From: CAZADA01 sp964568975
GTDB taxonomy: Bacteria > Pseudomonadota > Alphaproteobacteria > Caulobacterales > Maricaulaceae
Direction: 5' to 3'
NCBI GenBank assembly: GCA_964568975.1
Contig: CAZMSO010000008.1
Coordinates: 1-64,000 of the forward strand
Length of the DNA stretch: 64,000 nucleotides
Made by a program: the position numbers and the translations under genes. How positions within the stretch are numbered: the stretch's first letter is position 1; every line of letters starts with the position of its first letter. This document shows, piece by piece, positions 52,831 through 62,243 of this stretch. Under the pieces are notes generated by a model. The model was given only the letters and a program-made list of their open reading frames with translations, was not told the origin of the DNA and made no database searches.

Positions 52831-53400
52831 CTAAACCTGCATGATCTCCTCTTCTTTAGCTTTCAATTGGGCGTCGATTTTCGCGATGATGGAGTCCGTG
52901 GCTTTCTGCACGTCGTCGGCCAGCGCTTTGTGATCATCTTCGCTCAGCGCGCCGGCTTTCTCCATGCGTTTCAGCTGGTCCATGCCATCACGGCGCACAT
53001 TGCGCGCCGCCACCCGCGCGCGCTCAGCGTACTGGCCGGCGAGTTTCGCCAGCTCCGCGCGCCGCTCTTCATTCAAAGGCGGAATCGGAATGCGCAGGGT
53101 CTGGCCGTCCATCACCGGGTTAAGGCCGAGGCCGGCGTTGCGGATCGCTTTGTCTGTCGCGCCAACCATGGATTTGTCCCACACTTGCACTGACAGCATG
53201 CGCGGTTCCGGCACATTGATCGTGGCCACTTGGTTAAGCGGCGTGGGCGCGCCATACGCCTCCACCGTCACGGGCTCCAACAGGCTCGCAGACGCGCGCC
53301 CCGTGCGCAAACCGCCAAAATCCGACCGCAACGCCGCCAGCGCGCCATCCATGCGCCGGGTCAAATCATCCAAGTCGAACTCCGTCGCCTCGTCACTCAT
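52831..53400 (-). CDS. frr: Ribosome recycling factor
   Basis: Splits post-termination ribosomes with EF-G; 189 residues. LRTGRASASLLEPVTVEAYGAPTPLNQVATINVPEPRMLSVQVWDKSM and AIRNAGLGLNPVMDGQTLRIPIPPLNEERR are the family hallmark. Start overlaps the pyrH stop as ATGA. Confidence 0.97.
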   Translation of the reverse strand: MSDEATEFDLDDLTRRMDGALAALRSDFGGLRTGRASASLLEPVTVEAYGAPTPLNQVATINVPEPRMLSVQVWDKSMVGATDKAIRNAGLGLNPVMDGQTLRIPIPPLNEERRAELAKLAGQYAERARVAARNVRRDGMDQLKRMEKAGALSEDDHKALADDVQKATDSIIAKIDAQLKAKEEEIMQV

Positions 53401-54248
53401 CGCGCATCGTCTCCTCTGGGCGCGCCCACGCCATCAGCCGACGCCGCCGCGGGGGCGGGCGTGGACGTGATGACCGTGCACACGCCCGTCCCGTCAAGCA
53501 CGCGCGCCAGCCCGCCGCGATCATGAATGGAAAACACCACGATCGGGATCTCGCTTTCGCGCATCAGGCTCACAGCCGTTGCGTCCATGACCCGCAAATC
53601 CTTCGACAGCACTTCCATGTAGGTGAGGCGGTCAAACCGCGTCGCCTTCGGATCGCTCTTGGGATCAGCGGTGTACACGCCATCCACCTGCGTTCCCTTA
53701 AAGAGCGCGTCACACCCCATCTCCGCCGCCCGCAAGGCTGCGGCGGTGTCAGTGGTGAAGAACGGATTGCCCGTGCCGGCGGCGAAAATCACGATCCGGC
53801 CCTTTTCCATATGGCGGATCGCGCGGCGGCGGATATAGGGCTCACACACGGTCTCCATGGGGATCGCCGACAGAACCCGGGTGTCGAGGTCGCGCCGCTC
53901 AAGGGCGTTTTGCATCGCCAGCGCGTTCAGCACCGTCGCCAGCATGCCCATGTAATCGGCCGACGCGCGCTCCATGCCGCGCGCTGCGCCCGACAACCCG
54001 CGAAAAATATTGCCGCCGCCAATCACAAGGCACACTTGCGTGCCGTCGCGCACCGCGTCAGCCACCTCCGCAGCGATGCGGTCGGCGGTCGCCAAGTCGA
54101 TCCCATAGGCCTCACCGCCCATGAGCGCTTCGCCGGAGATTTTGAGCAACACGCGTCGGTAAGGCCGCCCGCCGCGCCTCGCCTCCTCGCCCGCCGGGTG
54201 TGACGCAGAGCCCACCGTCGACGCCGCCGCGGACGGCGCCCCCGTCAC
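53397..54248 (-). CDS. pyrH: UMP kinase
   Basis: Phosphorylates UMP to UDP; 283 residues. Amino-acid kinase fold with YRRVLLKISGEALMG, CLVIGGGNIFRG, IFAAGTGNPFFTTDTAAALRA and KGTQVDGVYTADP. GTG 54248 overlaps the tsf stop as GTGA and yields about 30 residues (Ala, Gly, Arg rich) before the usual N terminus. A start nearer YRRVLL is not available as ATG. The C terminus also has an Ala/Pro-rich tail of about 20 residues beyond the usual end. Confidence 0.93.
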   Translation of the reverse strand: MTGAPSAAASTVGSASHPAGEEARRGGRPYRRVLLKISGEALMGGEAYGIDLATADRIAAEVADAVRDGTQVCLVIGGGNIFRGLSGAARGMERASADYMGMLATVLNALAMQNALERRDLDTRVLSAIPMETVCEPYIRRRAIRHMEKGRIVIFAAGTGNPFFTTDTAAALRAAEMGCDALFKGTQVDGVYTADPKSDPKATRFDRLTYMEVLSKDLRVMDATAVSLMRESEIPIVVFSIHDRGGLARVLDGTGVCTVITSTPAPAAASADGVGAPRGDDAR

Positions 54249-55177
54249 GCCTTGGCCGCCGCAGCCGCGGCCACTTCCGCGGCGAAGTCTTCTTCTTTTT
54301 TCTCCAGACCCTCACCCAAAGCCATGCGGACAAACCCGGTCAGCGCAATCGGCGCGCCGACGTCGGCCTCAGCGTTTTTAATGACGTCTTTCACTTTCGT
54401 TTCACCGTCGACCACGAAGACTTGCTCAAGAAGCACTGATTCTTCGTAGAATTTACGCAGCCGGCCCTCGACCATTTTCGCAATCACCTCCTCCGGCTTG
54501 CCGGAGGCGCGCGCTTGTTCGCTCAGCACGCCACGCTCGCGCTCCACAAGGGCGGGATCGAGGTCTTCAATGCGCGCGGCCGCGGGCGCGGTCGCGGCCA
54601 CATGCATGCAAATTTTGCGGCCCAAATCGGCTAAGGCCGTGGCGTCGCCCTCGGATTCAAGCGCCGTCAGCACGCCAATGCGGCCAAGCCCCTCAGCAAC
54701 GGGCGCGTGGACATACGCCGCCACAACCCCCGGCGTCGCCTTCAGGGCCGCCGCGCGCCGCACCGTCATGTTCTCCCCGATCGTGGCGATCAAATCCGTC
54801 AGCGTGTCGGCCACGGATTTGCCGCTGGAGGCGGCGGTGGCCGCCGCCAGCTGGTCGACATCGCCATCGACATCAAGCGCCAGGTCCGCCACTTCGCGCA
54901 CAAACGCTTGGAACGACGCGTTGCGGGCGACGAAATCCGTTTCGCTGTTGACCTCCACCACAGCGCCCGCGTTCTCGCGCACCGCCACGCCGACCAAGCC
55001 GTCCGCAGCGACGCGTCCGGCTTTCTTCGCGGCTTTCGAAAGGCCCTTTTTGCGCAGCCAATCGACGGCCGCTTCGAGGTCGCCTTCAGATTCTGACAGC
55101 GCCTTTTTGCAATCCATCATGCCAGCGCCGGTTTTGTCCCGGAGCTCTTTGACGAGGCCGGCGGTGATTTGGGCCAT
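54245..55177 (-). CDS. tsf: Elongation factor Ts
   Basis: Nucleotide exchange factor for EF-Tu; 310 residues. ITAGLVKELRDKTGAGMMDCKKAL, WLRKKGLSKAAKKAGRVAADGLVG, VEVNSETDFVARN and ICMHVAATAP match the family. GGAGG lies 14 bases before the ATG. It follows rpsB by 61 bp. Confidence 0.97.
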   Translation of the reverse strand: MAQITAGLVKELRDKTGAGMMDCKKALSESEGDLEAAVDWLRKKGLSKAAKKAGRVAADGLVGVAVRENAGAVVEVNSETDFVARNASFQAFVREVADLALDVDGDVDQLAAATAASSGKSVADTLTDLIATIGENMTVRRAAALKATPGVVAAYVHAPVAEGLGRIGVLTALESEGDATALADLGRKICMHVAATAPAAARIEDLDPALVERERGVLSEQARASGKPEEVIAKMVEGRLRKFYEESVLLEQVFVVDGETKVKDVIKNAEADVGAPIALTGFVRMALGEGLEKKEEDFAAEVAAAAAAKA

Positions 55178-55238
55178 GGATCTCAGTCCTCCGTATCCGT
55201 ACGGCGTTGCGGGGAAACTCGACGCGGTGTTCGCGGCG

Positions 55239-56192
55239 TCATTGGGGCGGTGTCGGTTCCGTTTCTTGACTGTCGGCCTCCGCAGCCGCGGCGTGCTCGC
55301 CGGCGGCGCCGTTCGCGGGAACGTCGGCGCCAGGAGCGTCCGCAGCCGGCGCGTCTGCCGGTGCGGCGTCGCCCGCCGCCCCATCGCCAGGGCCGTCGTC
55401 CGCGGCCGGCGCATCCGTTGCGGCCTCGCCCTCCGGCGCGTCCGACAAGGCGAGCTCGGCGGGGTTTTCCATTTCGCCCAAATCCACGCCCAACGCGGCT
55501 TGGCTTTCCGTGATCCCATCCAGCACGGCGTCAGCGATCAAATCGCAATAGAGCGCGATGGCGCGCGCGGCGTCGTCATTGCCAGGAATTGGAAAGTCGG
55601 CGTCGTCAGGATCGCAATTGGAGTCGACAATCGCGACCACGGGGATGTTCAGCTTGCGCGCTTCTTGGATCGCAATGACTTCTTTGTTGGTGTCGATCAC
55701 GAACATCAGATCAGGAACGCCACCCATCTCCTTAATACCGCCTAAGGATCTCTCAAGCTTTTCGCGCTCGCGCGTGAGCTTCAGCAGCTCCTTTTTGGTC
55801 AGACCGGTCGGTCCTTCCTGATCCAGCACGCCTTGCAGCTCGCGCAAGCGTTGGATGGACTGGGAAATCGTGCGCCAATTGGTCATCGAGCCGCCAAGCC
55901 AGCGGTGATTGACGTAATACTGCGCGCAGCGCGCCGCGGCCGCCGCGACCGCCTCAGAGGCTTGGCGCTTTGTGCCGACAAACAAAATACGCCCCCCGCT
56001 GGCCGCGACTTCGCGCACCTTCAGCAAGGCTTGGTGCAACAGCGGCACGGTTTGCGACAAATCAAGGATGTGGATGTTGGACCGCTCGCCAAAAATGAAC
56101 GGCCCCATTTTGGGGTTCCACCGGTGCGTTTGATGCCCGAAGTGGACGCCAGCCTCCAGAAGCTGGCGCATGTTGAAGTCCGGTAAGGCCAT
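55239..56192 (-). CDS. rpsB: 30S ribosomal protein S2
   Basis: Small-subunit protein S2, 317 residues; the core runs to about residue 235. Motifs: MRQLLEAGVHFGHQTHRWNPKMGPFIFGERSNIHILDL, ILFVGTKRQASEAV and WLGGSMTNW. A C-terminal extension of about 80 residues is almost only Ala, Asp, Gly, Pro and Glu, in loose ADAP-type repeats. Many alphaproteobacterial S2 have such tails. AAGGAG precedes the ATG, and a good promoter is upstream. Confidence 0.96.
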   Translation of the reverse strand: MALPDFNMRQLLEAGVHFGHQTHRWNPKMGPFIFGERSNIHILDLSQTVPLLHQALLKVREVAASGGRILFVGTKRQASEAVAAAAARCAQYYVNHRWLGGSMTNWRTISQSIQRLRELQGVLDQEGPTGLTKKELLKLTREREKLERSLGGIKEMGGVPDLMFVIDTNKEVIAIQEARKLNIPVVAIVDSNCDPDDADFPIPGNDDAARAIALYCDLIADAVLDGITESQAALGVDLGEMENPAELALSDAPEGEAATDAPAADDGPGDGAAGDAAPADAPAADAPGADVPANGAAGEHAAAAEADSQETEPTPPQ

Positions 56193-56291
56193 TGGCCGTG
56201 CTCCTTTTTCCGGTTCGCCGCCGCGGGAGAGCCGGCGGATCGCCGGACCGGAAGGACGCGCGCGCCCAAACCCCGCGTGAGGAATGGGCGC

Positions 56292-56320
56292 GTTATAGGC
56301 GCCGGCGCCGCGCCCCGCAA
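56292..56320 (-). promoter_or_regulatory. Probable rpsB-tsf promoter
   Basis: On the minus strand TTGCGG (56315-56320) and TATAAC (56292-56297) are spaced by 17 bases. The start would be near 56285 with a leader of about 93 bases to rpsB. Confidence 0.55.
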
Positions 56321-56340
56321 GGGCCCGCCGTTCGCGCTGC

Positions 56341-56437
56341 TGAGCGCGGGTCACCGGCGCGTCGCAAAACGTGTCGCAGGGCCGGTCGCTGAGCGTGTTA
56401 CTGGGCGTGTCACAGGGCGCGCACAGGGCGTGCGCCG
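56341..56437. repeat. 12-bp degenerate tandem repeat after the dnaE stop
   Basis: On the minus strand, directly after the dnaE TGA, about seven to eight 12-bp units of the form GCCCTGYGACAC follow one another with substitutions. They lie just upstream of the rpsB promoter. The 12-bp period also shows as a four-residue pattern in the non-coding frame. Confidence 0.7.
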
Positions 56438-59400
56438 TCACGCCTCCTCTAAAAGCTCCACATGATCCACGCCGCAAGCGGTTTTCAACGCCGCGCGCGC
56501 GGCCGCGTCCACTGGCGCGCGCCCAAGCGCCAGCTCCACCACGCTCGGCGACGTTCCCCCCGTCGTCACAACTAAGCGCACGGGTCCACACGGCGCGCCG
56601 TCGCGCCGCGGCAGGGCCTTCAGCCGCGCCGCCACCGCCGNNNNNNNNNNNNNNNNNNNNNNNNNNNNNNNNNNNNNNNNNNNNNNNNNNNNNNNNNNNN
56701 NNNNNNNNNNNNNNNNNNNNNNNNNNNNNNNNNNNNNNNNCCACACGGCGCGCCGTCGCGCCGCGGCAGGGCCTTCAGCCGCGCCGCCACCGCCGCCACC
56801 GCCGCCCGGTCGCGCGCGTGGATGCGCACGCCCACCCCCCGCGTCGCCGTGACAAGCGGCTCGGCGTCATCCAACATCAAGCGCGTTTCGCCCTCGCGAT
56901 CGGCCAGGCGCACATGGGCGAGAAGCCGCGCGCCGGGCTCCAACAGCTCCCGCAGCCGCGCTAAGGCCTCCGGCGGCACTAAGACTTCATACGCGCCCGT
57001 GGGATCCGAGAGCGACACAAACGCAAAACGCTCGCCGGATTTCGCGCCGATCCGCTCTTGGCGGCGCGCCACCAGCCCCGCCATGCGCACGGTTTGGCGG
57101 CCTTGATCCGCGCACGCCGCCACATCCGCCGCGAACACGACCCGCCGCCGCTCCAAATCCGCGCGGGCCTCGTCCAGGGGATGGCCGCTGAGATAAAACC
57201 CGATCGCGGCGAGTTCTTCGCGCAAGCGCTCTTCATCCGTCCACGCCGTTGCGTCCGGCAAGGGCGGCGGCGCGAGCGGCTCAGCCTCGCCGAATAAGCT
57301 GGTTTGCGCGCTGTCGCGCTCCATGCACGCGGTGTTGGCGATCGCTAAGAGCGTTTCCGCCGCAGCCATGGCGTGAGCCCGTTCGACTCCGAGGGAATCA
57401 AACGCGCCCGCGCGCGCTAAATTCTCCAATGTGCGTTTGCCGACCTGGCGCGGGTCGAGGCGGCGCGCCACGTCATGCAGATCCGCGAACGGGCCGCCGG
57501 CGTCGCGCTCCGCGACCACGTGCTCCATAGCCGCCAGGCCGACATTGCGCACTGCGCCGAGGGCGTAGCGCACCGCCCCCCCCTCCACCGCGAAATCGGC
57601 GTTGGAGGCGTTAAGGTCCGGCGGCGCGATCGGCGTCTGAAGACGGCGGGCCTCGTGCACGAAGCTCGCCAGCTTGTCTGTGTTGTGGATGTCCAAACTC
57701 ATGGAGGCGGCCAAAAACGCGACCGGATAATTGGCTTTTAAATACGCAGTTTGATACGCGACATAGGCGTAAGCGGCCGAGTGGGCCTTGTTGAACCCAT
57801 AACCGGCGAAGCGCGCAAGCACGTCAAAAATCATGTCCGCGCGCGCACGCTCCACGCCATTGCGTTCTGCCCCCTCGACAAACCGCACGCGTTGTTTGTC
57901 CATCTCCTCCTTTTTCTTTTTGCCCATGGCGCGGCGTAACAAATCCGCCTCCCCAAGGGAGTAGCCGGCCAATTTCTGGGCGATTTGCATCACTTGTTCT
58001 TGATAAATAATGACCCCATACGTGTCTTGCACAATGGGCCAAAGGCTTTCATGGAGCGCCTCCGGCTTTTCCTCACCATGCTTGCAGGCGAGGTATTTGG
58101 GAATGTTTTCCATCGGGCCAGGTCGGTAGAGCGCGACTAGGGCGATTAAGTCTTCAATATGCGTGGGCTCCGCGCGGCGCAAAAGATCTCGCATGCCCGT
58201 GCTTTCAAATTGGAACACGCCCACGGTCTCGCCGGCGGCGAGCATCTGGTAAGTTTTCTCATCATCGAGCGGCACAGCGTCGAGGTCGAGCGTCACGCCC
58301 GCCTGCTCCAGAAAACCCACAGCGCGTGCAAGCACAGTCAGCGTCTTCAAGCCGAGAAAGTCGAACTTCACCAGCCCCGCAAGCTCAACCCATTTCATGT
58401 TGAACTGCGTCACGGGCAAAGGCGCGCGGGGATCGCGATAAAGCGGCGCAAGCTCCGGCAGCGGACGATCCCCGATCACCACGCCCGCGGCGTGAGTGGA
58501 GGCGTTGCGGTAAAGCCCTTCAAGCTTCAGCGCGGTGTCGAGAAGCTTTGCGACCTCCGGCTCGCGGTCGCGTTCGGCCTGCAGGCGTTCCTCGCTCTCC
58601 ACCGCTTGGGCCAAGGTCACGGGATGAGCGGGGTTGTTGGGCACAAGCTTCGCTAAGCGATCGACTTGACCCAGCGGCAACTGCATCACGCGGCCGACAT
58701 CGCGCAACACCGCGCGCGCTTGCAGCGTGCCGAAGGTGATGATCTGGGCCACCCGATCCGCGCCATAGCGGTCGGCCACATAAGCGATCACCTCTTCACG
58801 CCGCTCCTGGCAGAAATCGATGTCGAAATCCGGCATGGAGACGCGTTCGGGATTCAAAAACCGCTCAAACACCAGATTAAAGCGCAAGGGATCGAGATCC
58901 GTGATCGTCAGCGCCCAGGCCACAATCGAGCCGGCCCCCGAGCCCCGCCCCGGCCCCACAGGCACGCCTTCGCGTCGCGCCCATTGGATGAAGTCCGCCA
59001 CAATCAGGAAGTACCCCGGAAACCCCATCTCGATGATCACGCCAAGCTCGTGACGCAGCCGCGCCCAATACGCCTCCTCCGGTTGGGACAGCGGCGTCGC
59101 CGCTAAGCGCTCGCGCAAGCCGTGCTCGGCTTGGGCGGTGAGTTCGGCCGCCTCATCGCGGCCGGCTTCCGTTGTAAAACGCGGCAAGATCGGCTTGCGC
59201 GGGGGCGCGCGAAACGCGCACCGCCGGGCAATGTCGAGGGTGTTGGCCAGGGCGTCCGGCAGATCAGCAAATCGCTCCGCCATCTCCGCTGCGCTGGCGA
59301 AATAACGGGTCGCCGGCGTGCGCCGGCGGTTCTGCACTGACAAAAACGAGCCTTGCGCAATGCAGCTGAGCACATCATGGGCTTCGTGCATGGCGGGGGT

Positions 59401-60033
59401 GGCGAAGACCGGCTCATTCGCGGCCACCACCGGCAGCCCGAGCGCGCCGGCGCAATCGAGCAAAAACGGCTCCGACCACCGCTCCGCCTCCGCCCCATGG
59501 CGTTGCAGCTCAAGATAAAGGCGGTCCGGAAACGCCGCGGCCAGACGCTCCACCAACGCGCGGGCCGCAGCGTCATCATCGGGGCTCAGCGCCTGCTCCA
59601 CCACACCGTCAGGGCCGCCCGTGAGCGCAATCAGCCCCTGCGTGTCCTCCAGCACCCGCTCAAGATCGAGGTGGGGCTCCTCAGCCCCCTCCACCTCCAA
59701 ATACGCCGCTGAGGAGAGCGCCATCAGCCGGCGATAGCCGGCCTCTGACTGCGCCAACACCGCAAGGCCGCCATCCGGCGCCCGCCGCACCGCGCCCGGC
59801 TCCGAAGGCCGCCACCGCACCGCCAGAGTGAGCCCAGCGATCGGCTGAACCCCCGCAGCGGCCAGCGTCTCTGAAAACTCCAACGCGCCGAAGAGATTGT
59901 TGGTGTCCGTCAACGCCGCCGCCGGCTGGCCGTCCGCGACGCACAGACGCGCAATCTCCTTCACCTTCAAAGCGCTTTCTAAGACGGAGTAATCGGAACG
60001 GCACCGCAAATGCACAAACGCCGGCTCAGCCAT
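56438..60033 (-). CDS. dnaE: DNA polymerase III alpha subunit (interrupted by an N gap)
   Basis: Catalytic subunit of the replicative polymerase. The PHP domain begins FVHLRCRSDYSVLESALKV. GPGRGSGAGSIVAW and MPDFDIDFCQERREEV contain the catalytic Asp pair, and GYGFNKAHSAAYAYVAYQTAYLKANYP lies in the fingers. HhH, OB and C-terminal regions follow. A 100-N gap with duplicated 55-bp flanks (56586-56795) interrupts the last 80 residues; deleting 155 bp restores the frame ending VDHVELLEEA, about 1145 residues. It is not a pseudogene. ATG 60033 with GGAGG is preferred over an upstream frame start at 60108. Confidence 0.95.
56641..56740. other. Assembly gap of 100 N with duplicated 55-bp flanks, in dnaE
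   Basis: Positions 56586-56640 equal 56741-56795. The flank ends in a GCCGCCACC repeat that continues to about 56800, encoding an AAVAAVAA stretch. Collapsing the duplicate rejoins dnaE. Confidence 0.9.
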
Positions 60034-60156
60034 GGCCCCCTCCGTCCCGTCGACGCGTTCCACGTTTGTTCTAGCGCGCCTTTCCACGCATGACAAGACG
60101 ATTCGCACCCCTGCGCCGCTGTCGCGCCGCCGGACGCCGAGTCCCAGACGACGACG

Positions 60157-60867
60157 TTAAAAGCTGGTGGGAATGACGCGGCCGTCGCGCAGGGCGAACG
60201 CGCGGTCCATCTCCCGCGCGAGATCGAAATTGTGGGTCGCAACCAGGGCCGCCACCCCCTCCGCCCGCACCAAAGCCCCGAGCCGCGCGAAGACAGACCG
60301 GGTCGTGGCGGGATCGAGATTGCCCGTCGGCTCATCCGCCAGCAGCACCGACGGCCCGTTCGCCACCGCCCGCGCGAAAGCCACCCGCTGCTGCTCGCCG
60401 CCCGACAGCTGCGGCGGGTGGTGATCCAGGCGCTCCGCCAGGCCCAAAAGCTCCAGCAAATAGGCCGCCCGCTCGCGCGCCTCGCGCATGCCGCCGCCCG
60501 CGATCAATTGCGGCATGGCGACATTATCGATGGCGGTGAATTCCGGAAGCAGATGATGGAACTGGTAAATGAAGCCGATTTTGTGCCGGCGAATGTGGGT
60601 GCGGTCGCGGTCCGACAGCCGCAAGCACTCGCGCCCGTCGATCCACACTTCCCCGGCGTTCGGCTTCTCCAGCAAGCCCGAGGCGTGCAAGAGCGAGGAC
60701 TTGCCCGAGCCCGAAGGGCCGACCAGGGCGACGATCTCCCCCGGCTGGACTGTGAGATCCACGCCGCGCAGAACCTCAAGCTCATGGGCGGCCGTGGCGT
60801 ATGTCCGCACAAGCCCACGGATCACAAGGCCTGAAACGGCCGCATCGCGCGCCGCCGCGTCAGCCAT
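60157..60867 (-). CDS. lolD: Lipoprotein-releasing ABC transporter ATP-binding protein
   Basis: ATPase of the LolCDE complex that extracts lipoproteins from the inner membrane; 236 residues. Walker A GPSGSGKSS, Q-loop near IYQFHHLLPEFTAIDNV, signature LSGGEQQRVAFARA, Walker B VLLADEPTGNLD and H-loop VATHNFDLA. It follows the permease gene by 20 bases. Confidence 0.95.
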   Translation of the reverse strand: MADAAARDAAVSGLVIRGLVRTYATAAHELEVLRGVDLTVQPGEIVALVGPSGSGKSSLLHASGLLEKPNAGEVWIDGRECLRLSDRDRTHIRRHKIGFIYQFHHLLPEFTAIDNVAMPQLIAGGGMREARERAAYLLELLGLAERLDHHPPQLSGGEQQRVAFARAVANGPSVLLADEPTGNLDPATTRSVFARLGALVRAEGVAALVATHNFDLAREMDRAFALRDGRVIPTSF

Positions 60868-60887
60868 GAGCCGTCTCCCAGACGCGT

Positions 60888-62243
60888 TTACTCATTGCGC
60901 AAGGCCTCCACCGGGTCCAGACGCGCGGCGTTCCATGCCGGCGGCAAGGAGGCCAAACACGACATCAAGAAGCCCCACACCGTCACGAAGGCCACCTCGC
61001 CCCACTGCAACCGCGCAGGAATGCGCGACAACAGATAAACGTCAGGATCAAACACCCGCGTGCCTGTGATGAACTCCACAAAGCCCTGGATCGCGCCAAT
61101 GTTGGTGACGAACAAGATCCCCAAAATCAGCCCCGCCACCGTGCCGAGTATCCCAATGGTCGCGCCGATCATGAGAAAGACGCGCAACACGCCGCCGCGC
61201 GTGGCGCCCATGGTGCGCAAGACCGCGATGTCGCGCGCTTTATTCTTCGACAGCATCACGAGGCCGGAAATGATGTTGAGCGCCGTGATCGCCACCACGA
61301 TCGCTAAGATGATCCGCATCGCCGTGCGCTCCACCCGCAGCGCCGTGTCAAAGCTTGACGACCGTTGGCGCCACGTCTGGACAAACGCAAACACCGGCGC
61401 CTGCGCGCGGATGAGGGGCTCAATCTCCTCCACCCGCTCGGCGTCCTCGACGCGCAAAGCCAGGAAATCCGTGCGATCCCCGAGGCCGAAAAACACCCGC
61501 GCTTGGGCGAGCGGCATGAACGCATAAACATCGTCCACTAAGGTGTTGCCCGTGTCGAACACGCCCGCAATGGTGTAGACTTTCCGCCGCGGCGTCATGC
61601 CGAACGGCGTCGCCGAGCCGCGCGGCGCGATCAGGCTGATGCGGTCGCCGGCGAACACGCCAAGCTTGCGCGACAGCCCTGCGCCAATGATCACCTCGTC
61701 TCCGCCGTTGAGGCCCTCGCCATACCGGCCCAAGCCGCCGTCAACAAAGCTGTCGGTGATGAGCTCCAAACGCTCAAGATCCGCCCGCGCGAGCCCGCGC
61801 ACTTGCACGGCGTCGGCGCTCTCCTCCGTAGCGCCGAGCGCGAACTGGTTCACCGCCGGCGCGACATTGATCACGCCGGGAATCGCCGCAAACCGCTCGG
61901 CGGCGGCGGCGATCTCCTCCGGCGTTCCGCCGCGGGGCGCGTAGACATACATATGCGGCTCGACGCCGATGATCTTTGAGATCAGGACATGGCGGTAGCC
62001 GTTCATCACCGACATCGTCGCGATCAGGCCGAACACCGCCAGCATGATGCCCACAAACGAAATAATCGCGATGAGCGCCACGCCCCCATGGGCGCGCTTC
62101 GCGCGTAAGTACCGGCCCGCCAGCATGCGCTCATAGAGCCCGAAAGGCGACGCGCCGGACGCAAACAGAGACTGCTGCGGCGCCGGCGGCGCGGTCTCGC
62201 CAGCCATCCCCGCTTCCACAGGCCCCGCCTCCATGCCGGTCAC
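60888..62243 (-). CDS. lolC: Lipoprotein-releasing ABC transporter permease
   Basis: Membrane subunit of LolCDE, 451 residues. One N-terminal transmembrane segment (ALIAIISFVGIMLAVFGLIATMSVMNGYR), a large periplasmic MacB-like domain, and three C-terminal segments with SKNKARDIAVLRTMGATRG and WNAARLDPVEALRNE are typical. Only one permease is present, so it may work as a homodimer in place of separate LolC and LolE, as in many alphaproteobacteria. GTG 62243 overlaps the proS stop as GTGA with GAGGT upstream; ATG 62234 is the alternative. Confidence 0.93.
   Translation of the reverse strand: MTGMEAGPVEAGMAGETAPPAPQQSLFASGASPFGLYERMLAGRYLRAKRAHGGVALIAIISFVGIMLAVFGLIATMSVMNGYRHVLISKIIGVEPHMYVYAPRGGTPEEIAAAAERFAAIPGVINVAPAVNQFALGATEESADAVQVRGLARADLERLELITDSFVDGGLGRYGEGLNGGDEVIIGAGLSRKLGVFAGDRISLIAPRGSATPFGMTPRRKVYTIAGVFDTGNTLVDDVYAFMPLAQARVFFGLGDRTDFLALRVEDAERVEEIEPLIRAQAPVFAFVQTWRQRSSSFDTALRVERTAMRIILAIVVAITALNIISGLVMLSKNKARDIAVLRTMGATRGGVLRVFLMIGATIGILGTVAGLILGILFVTNIGAIQGFVEFITGTRVFDPDVYLLSRIPARLQWGEVAFVTVWGFLMSCLASLPPAWNAARLDPVEALRNE

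Noticed and set aside
56438..60033. dnaE truncated near the C terminus
   Set aside because: Same artefact as in dusB; the downstream frame ends with a normal dnaE C terminus.
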